A stretch of DNA of 64,000 nt, from NCBI GenBank assembly GCA_902788315.1, contig CADAJS010000002.1:87391-151390 (forward strand), given 5' to 3'. The stretch's first letter is position 1. Each line of letters starts with the position of its first letter. Of this stretch, positions 55,301 through 62,424 are shown piece by piece. Below the pieces are notes generated by a model that was not told the DNA's origin, did not search any database, and worked only from the letters and a program-made list of their open reading frames with translations. The DNA comes from an uncultured Bacteroidales bacterium. GTDB taxonomy: Bacteria; Bacteroidota; Bacteroidia; Bacteroidales; Bacteroidaceae. The position numbers were made by a program, and so were the translations under genes.

Positions 55301-56871
55301 CCAGCGGCGAGGCTCACATCTTCGGTCCCTTCAAGGGCATCAACCTCGAGGGCGACCTGCGTGTGGACGAAGCCGGAGTACGCGTCACATCGCTCGGAGT
55401 GGACTATCACATCGAGGGGGACAGCGTCCACCTGCGGCCCGACAACATCTGGATTCGCGGCGCACACATCTACGACCGTCTGGGACGCACAGGCATGGAC
55501 GAGCACTGCGCCATCATGGACATTCACCTGATGCACCAGAACCTGAAGAATCTGCGCTACGACGTCCAGGCCGAGGCACGCAACGTCCTGGGCTATGACT
55601 TCCACGACTTCGGCGACATGTCTTTCTACGGCACCATCTTTGCCACAGGCAACGTAAAGATCAGCGGGCAGCCAGGCGAAATGACGGCCGACATCAACGG
55701 CACGCCCATGCCGGGCAGCATCCTGGTGTACAACTCCACCAGCCCCGAGACGCTCACCGAAGCCGGATTCATCACCTATGCCAGCCCGCAGCCCGACACA
55801 CAGCGCCCAGCCGAGACACTCTCCGCCAAGACCGACACCGATCAAGAAGAAGAGGAGGAGACATCGACCGACATGAGGCTCAACTTCAACCTCAACGTAA
55901 CGCCCGATGCCACCCTGCGCGTACTCATGGACGCCCGCTCGGGTGACTACATCAACCTGCACGGACAGGGACATATCCTGGCCAACTACTACAACAAGGG
56001 GCGCTTCAGCATGTACGGCACCTACCACGTCGAGGACGGTATCTACAAGCTGTCGCTGCAGGATGTCATACGCAAAGACTTCCAGTTCCAGAGCGGAAGC
56101 ACCATCACCTTTGGCGGCAACGCACAGCAGGCCTCCCTAAACCTCAAGGCCACCTATACCGTGCCCAACGTCTCGATGGACGACCTCTCGGCCACGACCC
56201 TCGGCCTATCCAACACCCGAGTGGACTGTGTGATGAACATCGGCGGACGTCCGCTGGCTCCGGTGGTCACCTTCGACTTCGACCTCCCGCAGGCCAACGA
56301 GGACGAGAAGAACATGGTGCGGCAGATGATAAACACTGAAGAGGAGCGCAACATGCAGGTCATCTACCTGCTGGGCATCGGACGATTCTACAATCAGAGC
56401 ATGCAATACGTGAGCGCTGCCGACCAGAGCAAGACAGCCATGAACTCGCTGCTGAGCAGCACGCTAAGCAACCAGTTCAACCAAATCATGTCCAACATGC
56501 TGGGCACGAACAACTGGAGTTTCGGCGCCAACCTGCGCACGGGCGAGACCGGATGGGACCAGACCGACGTAGAAGGCATCCTCTCCGGACGCCTGCTCAA
56601 CAACCGCCTGCTCATCAACGGCAACTTCGGCTACCGCGAGAGCTACTACACGACGAACAACTTCATCGGCGACTTCGACGTGCGCTACCTGCTCACCCCC
56701 TCGGGGAGTGTCGCCCTGAAAGCATACAACCAGACCAACGACCGTTACTTCATCCAGTCGTCACTCACCACACAGGGCATCGGACTGCAGTTCAAGAAAG
56801 ACTTCAACCGGTGGCGCGAGCTGCTGCCCAAGAAGAAACGCAAGAAACACGCCGCCACTCCCCTGCCCTGA
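52348..56871 (+). CDS. tamB: TamB-like translocation/assembly protein
   Basis: 1507 residues from GTG 52348; the open frame extends to a TTG that is inside the -7 box, and ATG 52381 is also possible. A single N-terminal helix (WTAMVLAGMYCTALLLG) anchors a very long beta-helical AsmA/TamB repeat region and the C-terminal DUF490/TamB domain (KGRFSMYGTYHVEDGIYKLSLQDVIRKDFQFQSGSTITFGG; LNLKATYTVPNVSMDDLS; GGRPLAPVVTFDFDLPQ). TamB-type proteins form a bridge across the periplasm and move phospholipids or assist barrel insertion. The basic end (KKKRKKHAA) is unusual. No TamA/BamA gene is adjacent. Confidence 0.9.
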   Translation: MKTKRYRTRRRMQAALRWTAMVLAGMYCTALLLGRLPWLQRTGADAMERLIEERLGTQVDIGRAKIAVPARLVLDDVDIRDENDSLALHASRASVSIELLPLLAGKGVRLGGVQLFGLEAHLYRPTQDEPLNIAPLIEALSSKDSDGKPTQLYVGRLLIRRGSLTYDCMDMPLPAPGETLNPHHLHLHDISLNARLLYTEGDTLAVTLRKLSMNEQQGLQLERLKGMLTAGADGVRLNDFELLTPGASILVPVLHAEGPAHPLQAKQRAEWLKATTYEGRMEATLTPGKLDFLLPRLKTMDDACLQITTDIRGLGEDLTLPHLRLIDGTTGQRLMDASVAAEALGNRPKLRADIDGLWLNDEWARRLTSLLPTDATETLRLTDALCPAEMQGWIAHSTADGTTQADLHLQSASGTATVAGQMTKGGEIDLQATAERAALGTLLPAKWQEPWGELSMRARVRGMMPKKDSIPDLHCEGTIETLEYKGHAYRDVPFEASCHDGDYRATASLTDDYGDAEIQIDTRQTAGGSRSLACYAAVQHFNPHALGFTKAFDGESFTLNLDAHLQGTSADDVAGRIRVENLCIHSSEQGDLLADSIVIHSQPQEGQQQVTLRSPFLNAQASGHFHWNQLPDMVWQTLLSRLPGITGDDRKPSPLPKADDITLTAHIQDTLFLSRLTGKPIAIPEPSTLSGSIDGSSGLFDFHTQIPVLRYGNEQLRHIDCHAQSHESHTQLSLLMERQMKGAPIELGADVRSDSEQLRGRMHWRSQSERIQMGEVDISSTFYQDDAGHTAVKGNVNQSNLIINDTVWTVHPSRFNLHDGVLDLDSLIVSKGDKYLCIQGRVSEDDSDSLVADLHQINLAYIFDLINFHSVDFDGEATGRVYASQLRSNPRADAFLQVKHFTFNEGSMGDMDVHGSWDPEQRSVFLDAVMNDAAANHQTSVQGRITPGRNKPGSGIDLRIRTRRCNLHFLNKYTSGIFSTFEGRASGEAHIFGPFKGINLEGDLRVDEAGVRVTSLGVDYHIEGDSVHLRPDNIWIRGAHIYDRLGRTGMDEHCAIMDIHLMHQNLKNLRYDVQAEARNVLGYDFHDFGDMSFYGTIFATGNVKISGQPGEMTADINGTPMPGSILVYNSTSPETLTEAGFITYASPQPDTQRPAETLSAKTDTDQEEEEETSTDMRLNFNLNVTPDATLRVLMDARSGDYINLHGQGHILANYYNKGRFSMYGTYHVEDGIYKLSLQDVIRKDFQFQSGSTITFGGNAQQASLNLKATYTVPNVSMDDLSATTLGLSNTRVDCVMNIGGRPLAPVVTFDFDLPQANEDEKNMVRQMINTEEERNMQVIYLLGIGRFYNQSMQYVSAADQSKTAMNSLLSSTLSNQFNQIMSNMLGTNNWSFGANLRTGETGWDQTDVEGILSGRLLNNRLLINGNFGYRESYYTTNNFIGDFDVRYLLTPSGSVALKAYNQTNDRYFIQSSLTTQGIGLQFKKDFNRWRELLPKKKRKKHAATPLP

Positions 56872-56913
56872 CACTTCACGCGCGGGTACATTATAATTAT
56901 AATACGACAGATT

Positions 56914-58425
56914 ATGAAGAACAGAATGCTACTTTCAGTCATGCTCCTCGCCACACTCGCCTGGGCCACATCCTGCCAACAGGCAACGCGGGAGCGCAAG
57001 GAAATCTCTCGCAACGAACTGCTCGACAAGATTCGCGGCGGATGGGCCGGACAACTCATCGGATGCACCTATGGCGGCCCCACCGAGTTCCGCTACCGAG
57101 GCGAACGCATCCCCGACAGTGTGGCCATCAGCTGGAATCCCGGCTGCGTCAAGTGGTACTATGACAACGCCCCCGGCCTCTATGACGACCTGTATATGGA
57201 CCTCACATTCCTCGAGGTCATGTCCCGCCTGGGTCTCGATGCACCGGCCGACTCGATGGCTATGGCCTTCGCCCACGCCGGCTACCCGCTGTGGCATGCC
57301 AACCAGGCAGCCCGCTACAACATCCTCCACGGCATCATGCCGCCGCAGTCGGGCCACTGGACCAACAACCCGCATGCCGACGACATCGACTATCAGATAG
57401 AGGCCGACTTTGCAGGGCTCGTCTCGCCCGGCATGCCTAATGCCGCCTCCGAGATATCCGACCGTGCAGGCCACATCATGAACTACGGCGACGGATGGTA
57501 TGGCGGGGTCTTCGTGGGAGCCATGTACTCGCTGGCCTTCGTCCGCGACGACATCCATAGCATCGTCAGCGAAGCACTGCAGACGATTCCCACGGGCAGC
57601 CGGTTCCGCAGCTGCATGGAGGACGTCATCCGATGGCACCAGCAGCATCCCGATGACTGGAAGGCCACATGGGACCTCTGCCAGGCCAACTATGCCGACG
57701 AGCAAGGCTGCCCCGAGGGTGCCTGTGCTACGCTGGACATCGACGCACTGCTCAACAGCGCTTACATCGTCATCGGTCTGCTCTATGGCGACGGAGACTT
57801 TGCCCGCACGCTCGAGATTTCCACTCGCTGCGGACAGGACAGCGACTGCAATCCGGCCTCGGCAGGCGGCATACTGGGATGCATGCTGGGCTACAGCAAT
57901 ATTCCCGAGCAGTGGATGGACAACCTGCGCGAGGTAGAGGACCGCAACTTTGCCTACACCGACATCTCCATGAACCGCGCCTATGACATGACGCTCCGCC
58001 TGGCCCTGCAGCAGATTGAGGCACAGGGCGGACGGGTGAACGACGAGACGGTGGTAATCCCCGTGCAGCAGCCCGAAGCAGTACGGCTCGAGCAGTCGTT
58101 CCCGGGCCTACGCGTCACGCAGATTGTCGAGGGACGCCAGATTCAGGATTTCGGCACACTCTCCTTCGAGGGCAAGGGCTATGTGGTGCGTTGCAACGTA
58201 AAGAGTCCTCGCCCCGACTATGTGGCCGAGGTGGAGATTATCGTGGACGGCAAGTCGTGCGGAACGATGCTGGCACCCGCAGCTTTCCACGACCGCACGC
58301 AAGAACTCTGCTGGAAGTATGATCTGACGCAAGGCTCCCACACACTCACCCTCCGTTGGCTCAATCCCGAACCAGACGCCGAGGTGAACTGCTACCGCAC
58401 ACTTATCTACGGAGAGGAAGAGTGA
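56914..58425 (+). CDS. ADP-ribosylglycohydrolase-family lipoprotein
   Basis: 503 residues with lipoprotein signal MKNRMLLSVMLLATLAWATSC (Cys21). The ADP-ribosylglycohydrolase fold is plain: GGWAGQLIGCTYGGPTEF at the start, DDLYMDLTFLEVM (metal-binding Asp pair), WTNNPHADDIDYQIEAD, and GQDSDCNPASAGGILGCMLGY (second metal Asp set). The C-terminal ~110 residues form an added beta-sandwich. Being exported, it would act in the periplasm or outside, so the target may be a surface or dietary glycoside rather than an ADP-ribosylated protein; known relatives include ones with altered substrates. It lies 42 bp after tamB. Confidence 0.88.
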   Translation: MKNRMLLSVMLLATLAWATSCQQATRERKEISRNELLDKIRGGWAGQLIGCTYGGPTEFRYRGERIPDSVAISWNPGCVKWYYDNAPGLYDDLYMDLTFLEVMSRLGLDAPADSMAMAFAHAGYPLWHANQAARYNILHGIMPPQSGHWTNNPHADDIDYQIEADFAGLVSPGMPNAASEISDRAGHIMNYGDGWYGGVFVGAMYSLAFVRDDIHSIVSEALQTIPTGSRFRSCMEDVIRWHQQHPDDWKATWDLCQANYADEQGCPEGACATLDIDALLNSAYIVIGLLYGDGDFARTLEISTRCGQDSDCNPASAGGILGCMLGYSNIPEQWMDNLREVEDRNFAYTDISMNRAYDMTLRLALQQIEAQGGRVNDETVVIPVQQPEAVRLEQSFPGLRVTQIVEGRQIQDFGTLSFEGKGYVVRCNVKSPRPDYVAEVEIIVDGKSCGTMLAPAAFHDRTQELCWKYDLTQGSHTLTLRWLNPEPDAEVNCYRTLIYGEEE

Positions 58426-58492
58426 AAGTTTCGATTAAGCGAGAGCAATGGAAAGCGTGCTTTCCGATTGCCGAGCGTGAGAAACTTCGCGC
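58426..58492. repeat. Single copy of the 3'-end repeat family
   Basis: Starts at the stop codon of the ADP-ribosylglycohydrolase gene: AAGTTTCG-ATTAAGCGAGAGCAA, hairpin GGAAAGC/GCTTTCC, TTGCCGAGCGTGAG-AAACTT. The outer AAGTTTC/GAAACTT also pair. It is the only untandemised member here and shows the element's full extent. Confidence 0.75.
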
Positions 58493-58524
58493 AATAGGGC
58501 AAAAGTGCAAAAGTGAATAATTAA

Positions 58525-58563
58525 GGCGCAAGGTGCAGTGACAAATGCTGCAAGCCTTGCGCC
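58525..58563. terminator. Hairpin between convergent genes
   Basis: GGCGCAAGG (58525-58533) pairs with CCTTGCGCC (58555-58563), with GCAG/CTGC inside. It lies between the convergent ADP-ribosylglycohydrolase and MBL genes and likely ends transcription from one or both. Confidence 0.6.
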
Positions 58564-58594
58564 CTAACTCGTTCATACGGTTACAGCAACGCGT

Positions 58595-59824
58595 TCATGC
58601 GGGACAAAAGGATTCGCCATCGCATAACCGGATTATCTGCCAGCGGTTGCCGAAGGTCGTTGCAAAGACCTCGGGATTATCCGTATGAATGGGGATAACG
58701 GCCTTAGGGTTCAATAATTCAAATACTTTCCCGAGGCGGTCCATATCGCAATGTCCGCTGGTGTGCATGAAGAGATAATCCTCGCCCAGTGCCTCTGCAA
58801 GCGCTTCGCTGTATGCCTCACTTCCCTTTTTGATATAGCCCTCCCACATCGACAGATACTTCGTCTTCTCTCTCGGAATTCGCACTATAAATTCATTGAA
58901 ATTCGGATTGGCACGCGCAATGAGTACATACCCAAGCCTCTCCATTGCTGCACTGAACTTGGGAGAGATACTTTGATTCCAGGAAAGCACCAGAGGTTTA
59001 TGCTTGCCACTAAAGTTATAGAATTCGGATCTGCCCCAAACTGGGTCTTGGCTCGCCAAGTCCATAATGTTTTTCTGGTAATAGTCAACGATAAACAGGC
59101 GATTTGTCTTATCCGCAGCATGATACAGAGAGAAAAGCCTGTCGATATTCGTCGATGACGGATACACGACATTGTATTTGTGCTCACGGAAACATTTTAT
59201 AAACTGGCATTGCAAATCCCGCTCTGTGACAGACGTCGCAGCAGGGCGAGAGACATTTGTCCCCTCGCTTACCACATAATCCGCCTCGCCAATGTAAAGC
59301 GTCAGCAGCTTCTCCATTTTACCACTCCTGAAGCCATGAGCACGGAAGTCTCCCGTGTGGAACACCTTGGTGCCTCCTGCCTCAATCTTAAATGCATAGG
59401 CATCAAACGCCGAGTGGTCCATCGAAATCGGCATGATTCTGAATGGCCCGAAAGAGAATGGTTCGCCCGGGGTGAAGAGCTTCATCTTTTCCAATTTCTC
59501 CACCTCCAGTCTCTTCTCGGGAACGGCATATTCAACATGCTTGGAGGCAGTCAGTTGTATTTCTCGTGCCGTCTTGCCCATGTAAATGGGAACCGCATCG
59601 GACACCTCCGAGATGCAACCGATATGGTCTCCATGATAGTGGGTAATGAGCAGGGCACTCTTCGACAAGTCACCCTTTGTCAGCCCTTCTACCTCCAGAG
59701 GCCCCGACTTCTTCGCGCCAGGCAGCTGCTCGCCATAATCCACGAACAGCCGCCATCCGTCCTGCGCATATTCGGTCACGCATCCGCCAATCTGATCCGT
59801 GCCGCGATGAATGGTGATGGTCAA
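58595..59824 (-). CDS. MBL-fold metallo-hydrolase
   Basis: 409 residues. The metal site H62-x-H64-x-D66-H67 (ITHYHGDHIGC) is intact, with DHSAFDAYAFKIEAGGTKVFHTGDFRAHG supplying the later His and Asp ligands and HTSGHCDMD near the end. Length, and the insert after the HTGDFR segment, resemble RNase J/beta-CASP-type nucleases; YVVSEGTNVSRP fits that group. It is the last gene of the accessory island operon and lies 6 bp after the PD-(D/E)XK-like gene. It may cut nucleic acid with it. Confidence 0.85.
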   Translation of the reverse strand: MTITIHRGTDQIGGCVTEYAQDGWRLFVDYGEQLPGAKKSGPLEVEGLTKGDLSKSALLITHYHGDHIGCISEVSDAVPIYMGKTAREIQLTASKHVEYAVPEKRLEVEKLEKMKLFTPGEPFSFGPFRIMPISMDHSAFDAYAFKIEAGGTKVFHTGDFRAHGFRSGKMEKLLTLYIGEADYVVSEGTNVSRPAATSVTERDLQCQFIKCFREHKYNVVYPSSTNIDRLFSLYHAADKTNRLFIVDYYQKNIMDLASQDPVWGRSEFYNFSGKHKPLVLSWNQSISPKFSAAMERLGYVLIARANPNFNEFIVRIPREKTKYLSMWEGYIKKGSEAYSEALAEALGEDYLFMHTSGHCDMDRLGKVFELLNPKAVIPIHTDNPEVFATTFGNRWQIIRLCDGESFCPA

Positions 59825-59830
59825 TCTGCT

Positions 59831-60859
59831 TTACTTTTTTACTTTATTCAGATATGTACTTTCTTCCGTAAATACAATTTCACCTTTCCCCTTGTCAAAC
59901 TTCACATCATCAAAATATAATGTATGGCAGTGAAGGGTTGTGTTGAGTTCTGAAACATCTAAATCTTCGTTACAGAACTCATCCGTATTCCCTTTGGGCA
60001 TTACTGTTACGACATCAATATGGAGTTTTTCGGGCACATCCCCTTGTGGGTACACCTTGCCAAAATCCCTTCCCATAAAGAAATTATACCATGCTTGGCC
60101 AGATTGGCTCCGAAGAAGTTTCGCGATAAATACAGCGTATGCCACAGCCTGTCCCATTGCATCTGCCTGACTCTCAGCATTTACATTTTGATCCTTTACC
60201 TCCATAACGCAGAGACGTGAAACACCAACTGCAATCCCAACACGAGCCAAGATATCAATGCCACCACCATACTGTTTTGCATAAGTAGGTAATTGTTTAT
60301 GATCACTTGCTTTAAGCGGAGTGGGCATTTGGAAAAAACAGCAATCATGAATCACAACTGGACAGATGCCATATCTAAAATCCCGTCTTTTGCTTTTGTC
60401 CTTGAAGTACTTCAACATCCGATTCTCGACTCGGTGCTCAGGACTATGCAATTTTATTCCATTAGGATTTTTGTCTTTCCTTTTAAAGAAACTTTTAAAT
60501 TGTCCTCCGACATTCTCTTTACACTCGAGTGATTTCCCAAACTTTACATTAAAATCTCGTAGAATAGTATTTACATATGGCTCAATAAATATAGAATCAT
60601 TCTTGAATACAATATTCCCAACCCTTTGACCATAAAAACGCAAATTGATTTTATTGGCGTTCGCACTTATAGAACTATACAACGAAAGGGCTTGGGGCAT
60701 TCTTATATTACTTCTATTCTTTTTCACTTTATTTGTAATTTTTTGAATTCTGTCTATATAACCAGCATACCGTCCCTCCCACTCTTCTCTAAAAATTTCA
60801 AGTAGTTTAAGAACTTCATCTCTAATTTCTTCAATTTTTTCCTTTTTACACTTTGCCAT
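59831..60859 (-). CDS. PD-(D/E)XK nuclease-like protein
   Basis: 342 residues. The core motif is G-G-G-I-D202-I ... C-V-M-E220-V-K222-D, followed by a helix with Gln237 (AMGQAVAYAVFIAKLL), the classic arrangement of PD-(D/E)XK nucleases; Glu145 (EHRVENRML) may be the upstream acidic residue. The first ~130 residues are Lys-rich and helical and may bind nucleic acid. Upstream codons are AT-rich compared with the rest of the window, a sign of transfer. The next gene, 6 bp on, is an MBL hydrolase; the pair is a candidate defence or DNA-processing module. Confidence 0.62.
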   Translation of the reverse strand: MAKCKKEKIEEIRDEVLKLLEIFREEWEGRYAGYIDRIQKITNKVKKNRSNIRMPQALSLYSSISANANKINLRFYGQRVGNIVFKNDSIFIEPYVNTILRDFNVKFGKSLECKENVGGQFKSFFKRKDKNPNGIKLHSPEHRVENRMLKYFKDKSKRRDFRYGICPVVIHDCCFFQMPTPLKASDHKQLPTYAKQYGGGIDILARVGIAVGVSRLCVMEVKDQNVNAESQADAMGQAVAYAVFIAKLLRSQSGQAWYNFFMGRDFGKVYPQGDVPEKLHIDVVTVMPKGNTDEFCNEDLDVSELNTTLHCHTLYFDDVKFDKGKGEIVFTEESTYLNKVKK

Positions 60860-60880
60860 AATGCTTTGTTTTTAATGGGT

Positions 60881-60905
60881 TCATTATACGGTTATAATAC
60901 TTCTC
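60881..60905 (-). promoter_or_regulatory. CGTATAAT element upstream of the PD-(D/E)XK gene
   Basis: Minus strand CGAGAAGTATTATAACCGTATAAT, 23 bp before the ATG. CGTATAAT is shared with the elements at 61837 and 63582, and a CGAGA lies at about the place of their CTCGA; it is a weaker match. A TAACTTTG box also exists slightly upstream (complement of 60912-60919). Confidence 0.4.
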
Positions 60906-60999
60906 GCCCACAAAGTTACAACTTATTTTGATATAGTCCCGCCCTCCGCCACTTATTTTCAAGAAATCGAGTAAATTAGTTCATTCTTCGTCTATTATT

Positions 61000-61209
61000 T
61001 TACCTGCATTCCATTGGTTCAATCTTAAGCACAGCCACTTCCACATTCTCGCCATATCTCCGCCAGTCGCCGTTTTCTCTTTGTTTAATCAATGCCAATG
61101 CTTCCGATTCACTGCCGCTGTGCATCTGAATAAGCGCAGCACTTGAAAACACTTTGGCTCCTAAATTTCCGATGAAGCAATACTCCACACGATACAATCT
61201 CATTGCCAT
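61000..61209 (-). CDS. Small protein, 69 aa, function unknown
   Basis: MAMRLYRVEYCFIGNLGAK at the start, then VFSSAALIQMHSGSESEALALIKQRENGDWRRYGENVEVAVLKIEPMECR; alpha/beta, no signal or membrane segment. I do not recognise it. It lies 76 bp downstream of the DnaE palm-like gene on the same strand and probably shares its transcript. Confidence 0.55.
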   Translation of the reverse strand: MAMRLYRVEYCFIGNLGAKVFSSAALIQMHSGSESEALALIKQRENGDWRRYGENVEVAVLKIEPMECR

Positions 61210-61285
61210 AATTCTTTCTTTTAATTGTTAATATTTTAAATTTGTAATAGTTGCTCTTTGTCGCGAACTGGGAGTGGTTAGCCCC

Positions 61286-61798
61286 TTAGGACTGAACCAC
61301 TCTTCGAAATACTACTGCGCAGTTTTTCAGTCTGACGGCGGGCTGCCCCAGTCTTGAGGTCATGTTTTCCCCTCTGTCTTTCAGCAAATCGACCACCTGA
61401 TTGCGCACTTCATTGTCGTAGAAGAAGTCTATCTGCATGGGGAGTCTGATTTGTTCTGCGTCCGAGAGGCAACCGTCAATCCATTTGTTTTCAATAGGGT
61501 TCTGATTCGTGATTCCCAGCAGATAGGCGACAACCGAGCCGCGCAGCGAGCACCTTTCGGCGATATGCTCTGCGCCCATTTCCGTGCGGACTCCCTCCAG
61601 CATTTCCTTAATTTTCAGCATGTCTTGTCCAAGTCCTTTCTTGCATATTACATCCAGTTCTCTGTCAATGATTTCAGCGTCGTAGGTTTCGTCGGTCGCT
61701 TTTTGCTTCAGGGCGTACATCACTTGGAACTTGAAGGACTCGTTCAAGGCCTTGCTGGCCAACTGCGCTTTGCGTCTTTTGTCTTTTTGCTTGCTCAT
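61286..61798 (-). CDS. Short DnaE palm-like protein (DNA polymerase III alpha homologue), 170 aa
   Basis: Residues about 45-150 align with the start of the DnaE palm: IDRELDVICKKGL to E. coli-type RLEFELGVINKMG, ERCSLRGSVVAYLLGITNQNPI to [22 protein letters not shown], and RLPMQIDFFYDNEVRNQVVDLL to [21 protein letters not shown]. The PDxDxDF motif with the two catalytic Asp has become PMQIDFF, keeping at most one Asp. No PHP domain, fingers or beta-binding parts exist. An alignment by eye, but extended and collinear. It has the CTCGA-N6-TATCGTATAATATA element in front. Confidence 0.6.
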   Translation of the reverse strand: MSKQKDKRRKAQLASKALNESFKFQVMYALKQKATDETYDAEIIDRELDVICKKGLGQDMLKIKEMLEGVRTEMGAEHIAERCSLRGSVVAYLLGITNQNPIENKWIDGCLSDAEQIRLPMQIDFFYDNEVRNQVVDLLKDRGENMTSRLGQPAVRLKNCAVVFRRVVQS

Positions 61799-61816
61799 AA
61801 CTCGTATTTTTAGTTG

Positions 61817-61861
61817 TTTTTTGAGACTGTTCTCTATATATTATACGATATGATTGTCGAG
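61817..61861 (-). promoter_or_regulatory. CTCGA-N6-TATCGTATAATATA element, copy 1
   Basis: Minus strand: CTCGA (complement of 61857-61861), six bases, TATCGTATAATATA (complement of 61837-61850), then a GAGA-ACAG-TCTC hairpin followed by AAAAA, ending 18 bp before the 61798 start codon. TATAAT resembles a sigma-70 -10 box. Copy 2 at 63566-63606 has the same blocks and spacing with a different hairpin. Confidence 0.7.
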
Positions 61862-61966
61862 CAGTTGTTCAAAAAAGCATCTTTTTTGCACACACTAACA
61901 ATTGAGTGTGCAGAAAATTAAGAAAGTTTAACTTTTTACCGCTTTTTAGTTTCCGAATTTGTATCT

Positions 61967-62392
61967 TCATTTTCCTCCCTTTTCTGCGACAAAGAGCAAT
62001 TTTCGGACGGTTCGTTCGCAGATTTGCCGCACTCGCCCCTCGCTGATGGCATACTGCTTGCCTATTTCCTCGAGAGGCACTCTCGGACGGTTGATACCGA
62101 AGCACATTTCTACGATGCTCCTCTCGCGTTCGCTGAGGAGACTCCGGGTGTCATCCTTGCGATGAAGTGCATCAGCAAGTGCCTGCAGGATGGCTTGGCG
62201 AATCCACCATATTGCAAAACTGGAAAACTTATAGTCTTCCGTCCCCTTGTACCTGTGCGCCGCATTCATCAGGCCTTCGGTGCCAGCTTTGATAAGCTCG
62301 GGCATTGCGAGACCTTGGTTCTGATACTGCTTGGCTACAGCGACCACATACTTCATGTTTGTCTCGATTAAGTTTTCTATTTCTATCGTCAT
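61967..62392 (-). CDS. Miniature RpoD-like sigma factor (regions 2 and 4 only)
   Basis: 141 residues. Residues 6-75 match the core of RpoD region 2, including the promoter-binding part YKFSSFAIWWIRQAILQALAD and NLRYVVxVAKQYQNQGL-type start (MKYVVAVAKQYQNQGLAMPELI). Residues 86-133 match region 4 (LLSERERSIVEMCFGI; VPLEEIGKQYAISEGRVRQICERTVRKL). Regions 1 and 3 are absent; the usual ~80 residues between are replaced by about ten. It lies 32 bp after the DnaE-like gene and is probably co-transcribed with it. Confidence 0.85.
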   Translation of the reverse strand: MTIEIENLIETNMKYVVAVAKQYQNQGLAMPELIKAGTEGLMNAAHRYKGTEDYKFSSFAIWWIRQAILQALADALHRKDDTRSLLSERERSIVEMCFGINRPRVPLEEIGKQYAISEGRVRQICERTVRKLLFVAEKGGK

Positions 62393-62424
62393 ATCAAATG
62401 ATTTATTGTAAATAATCTTATGAT

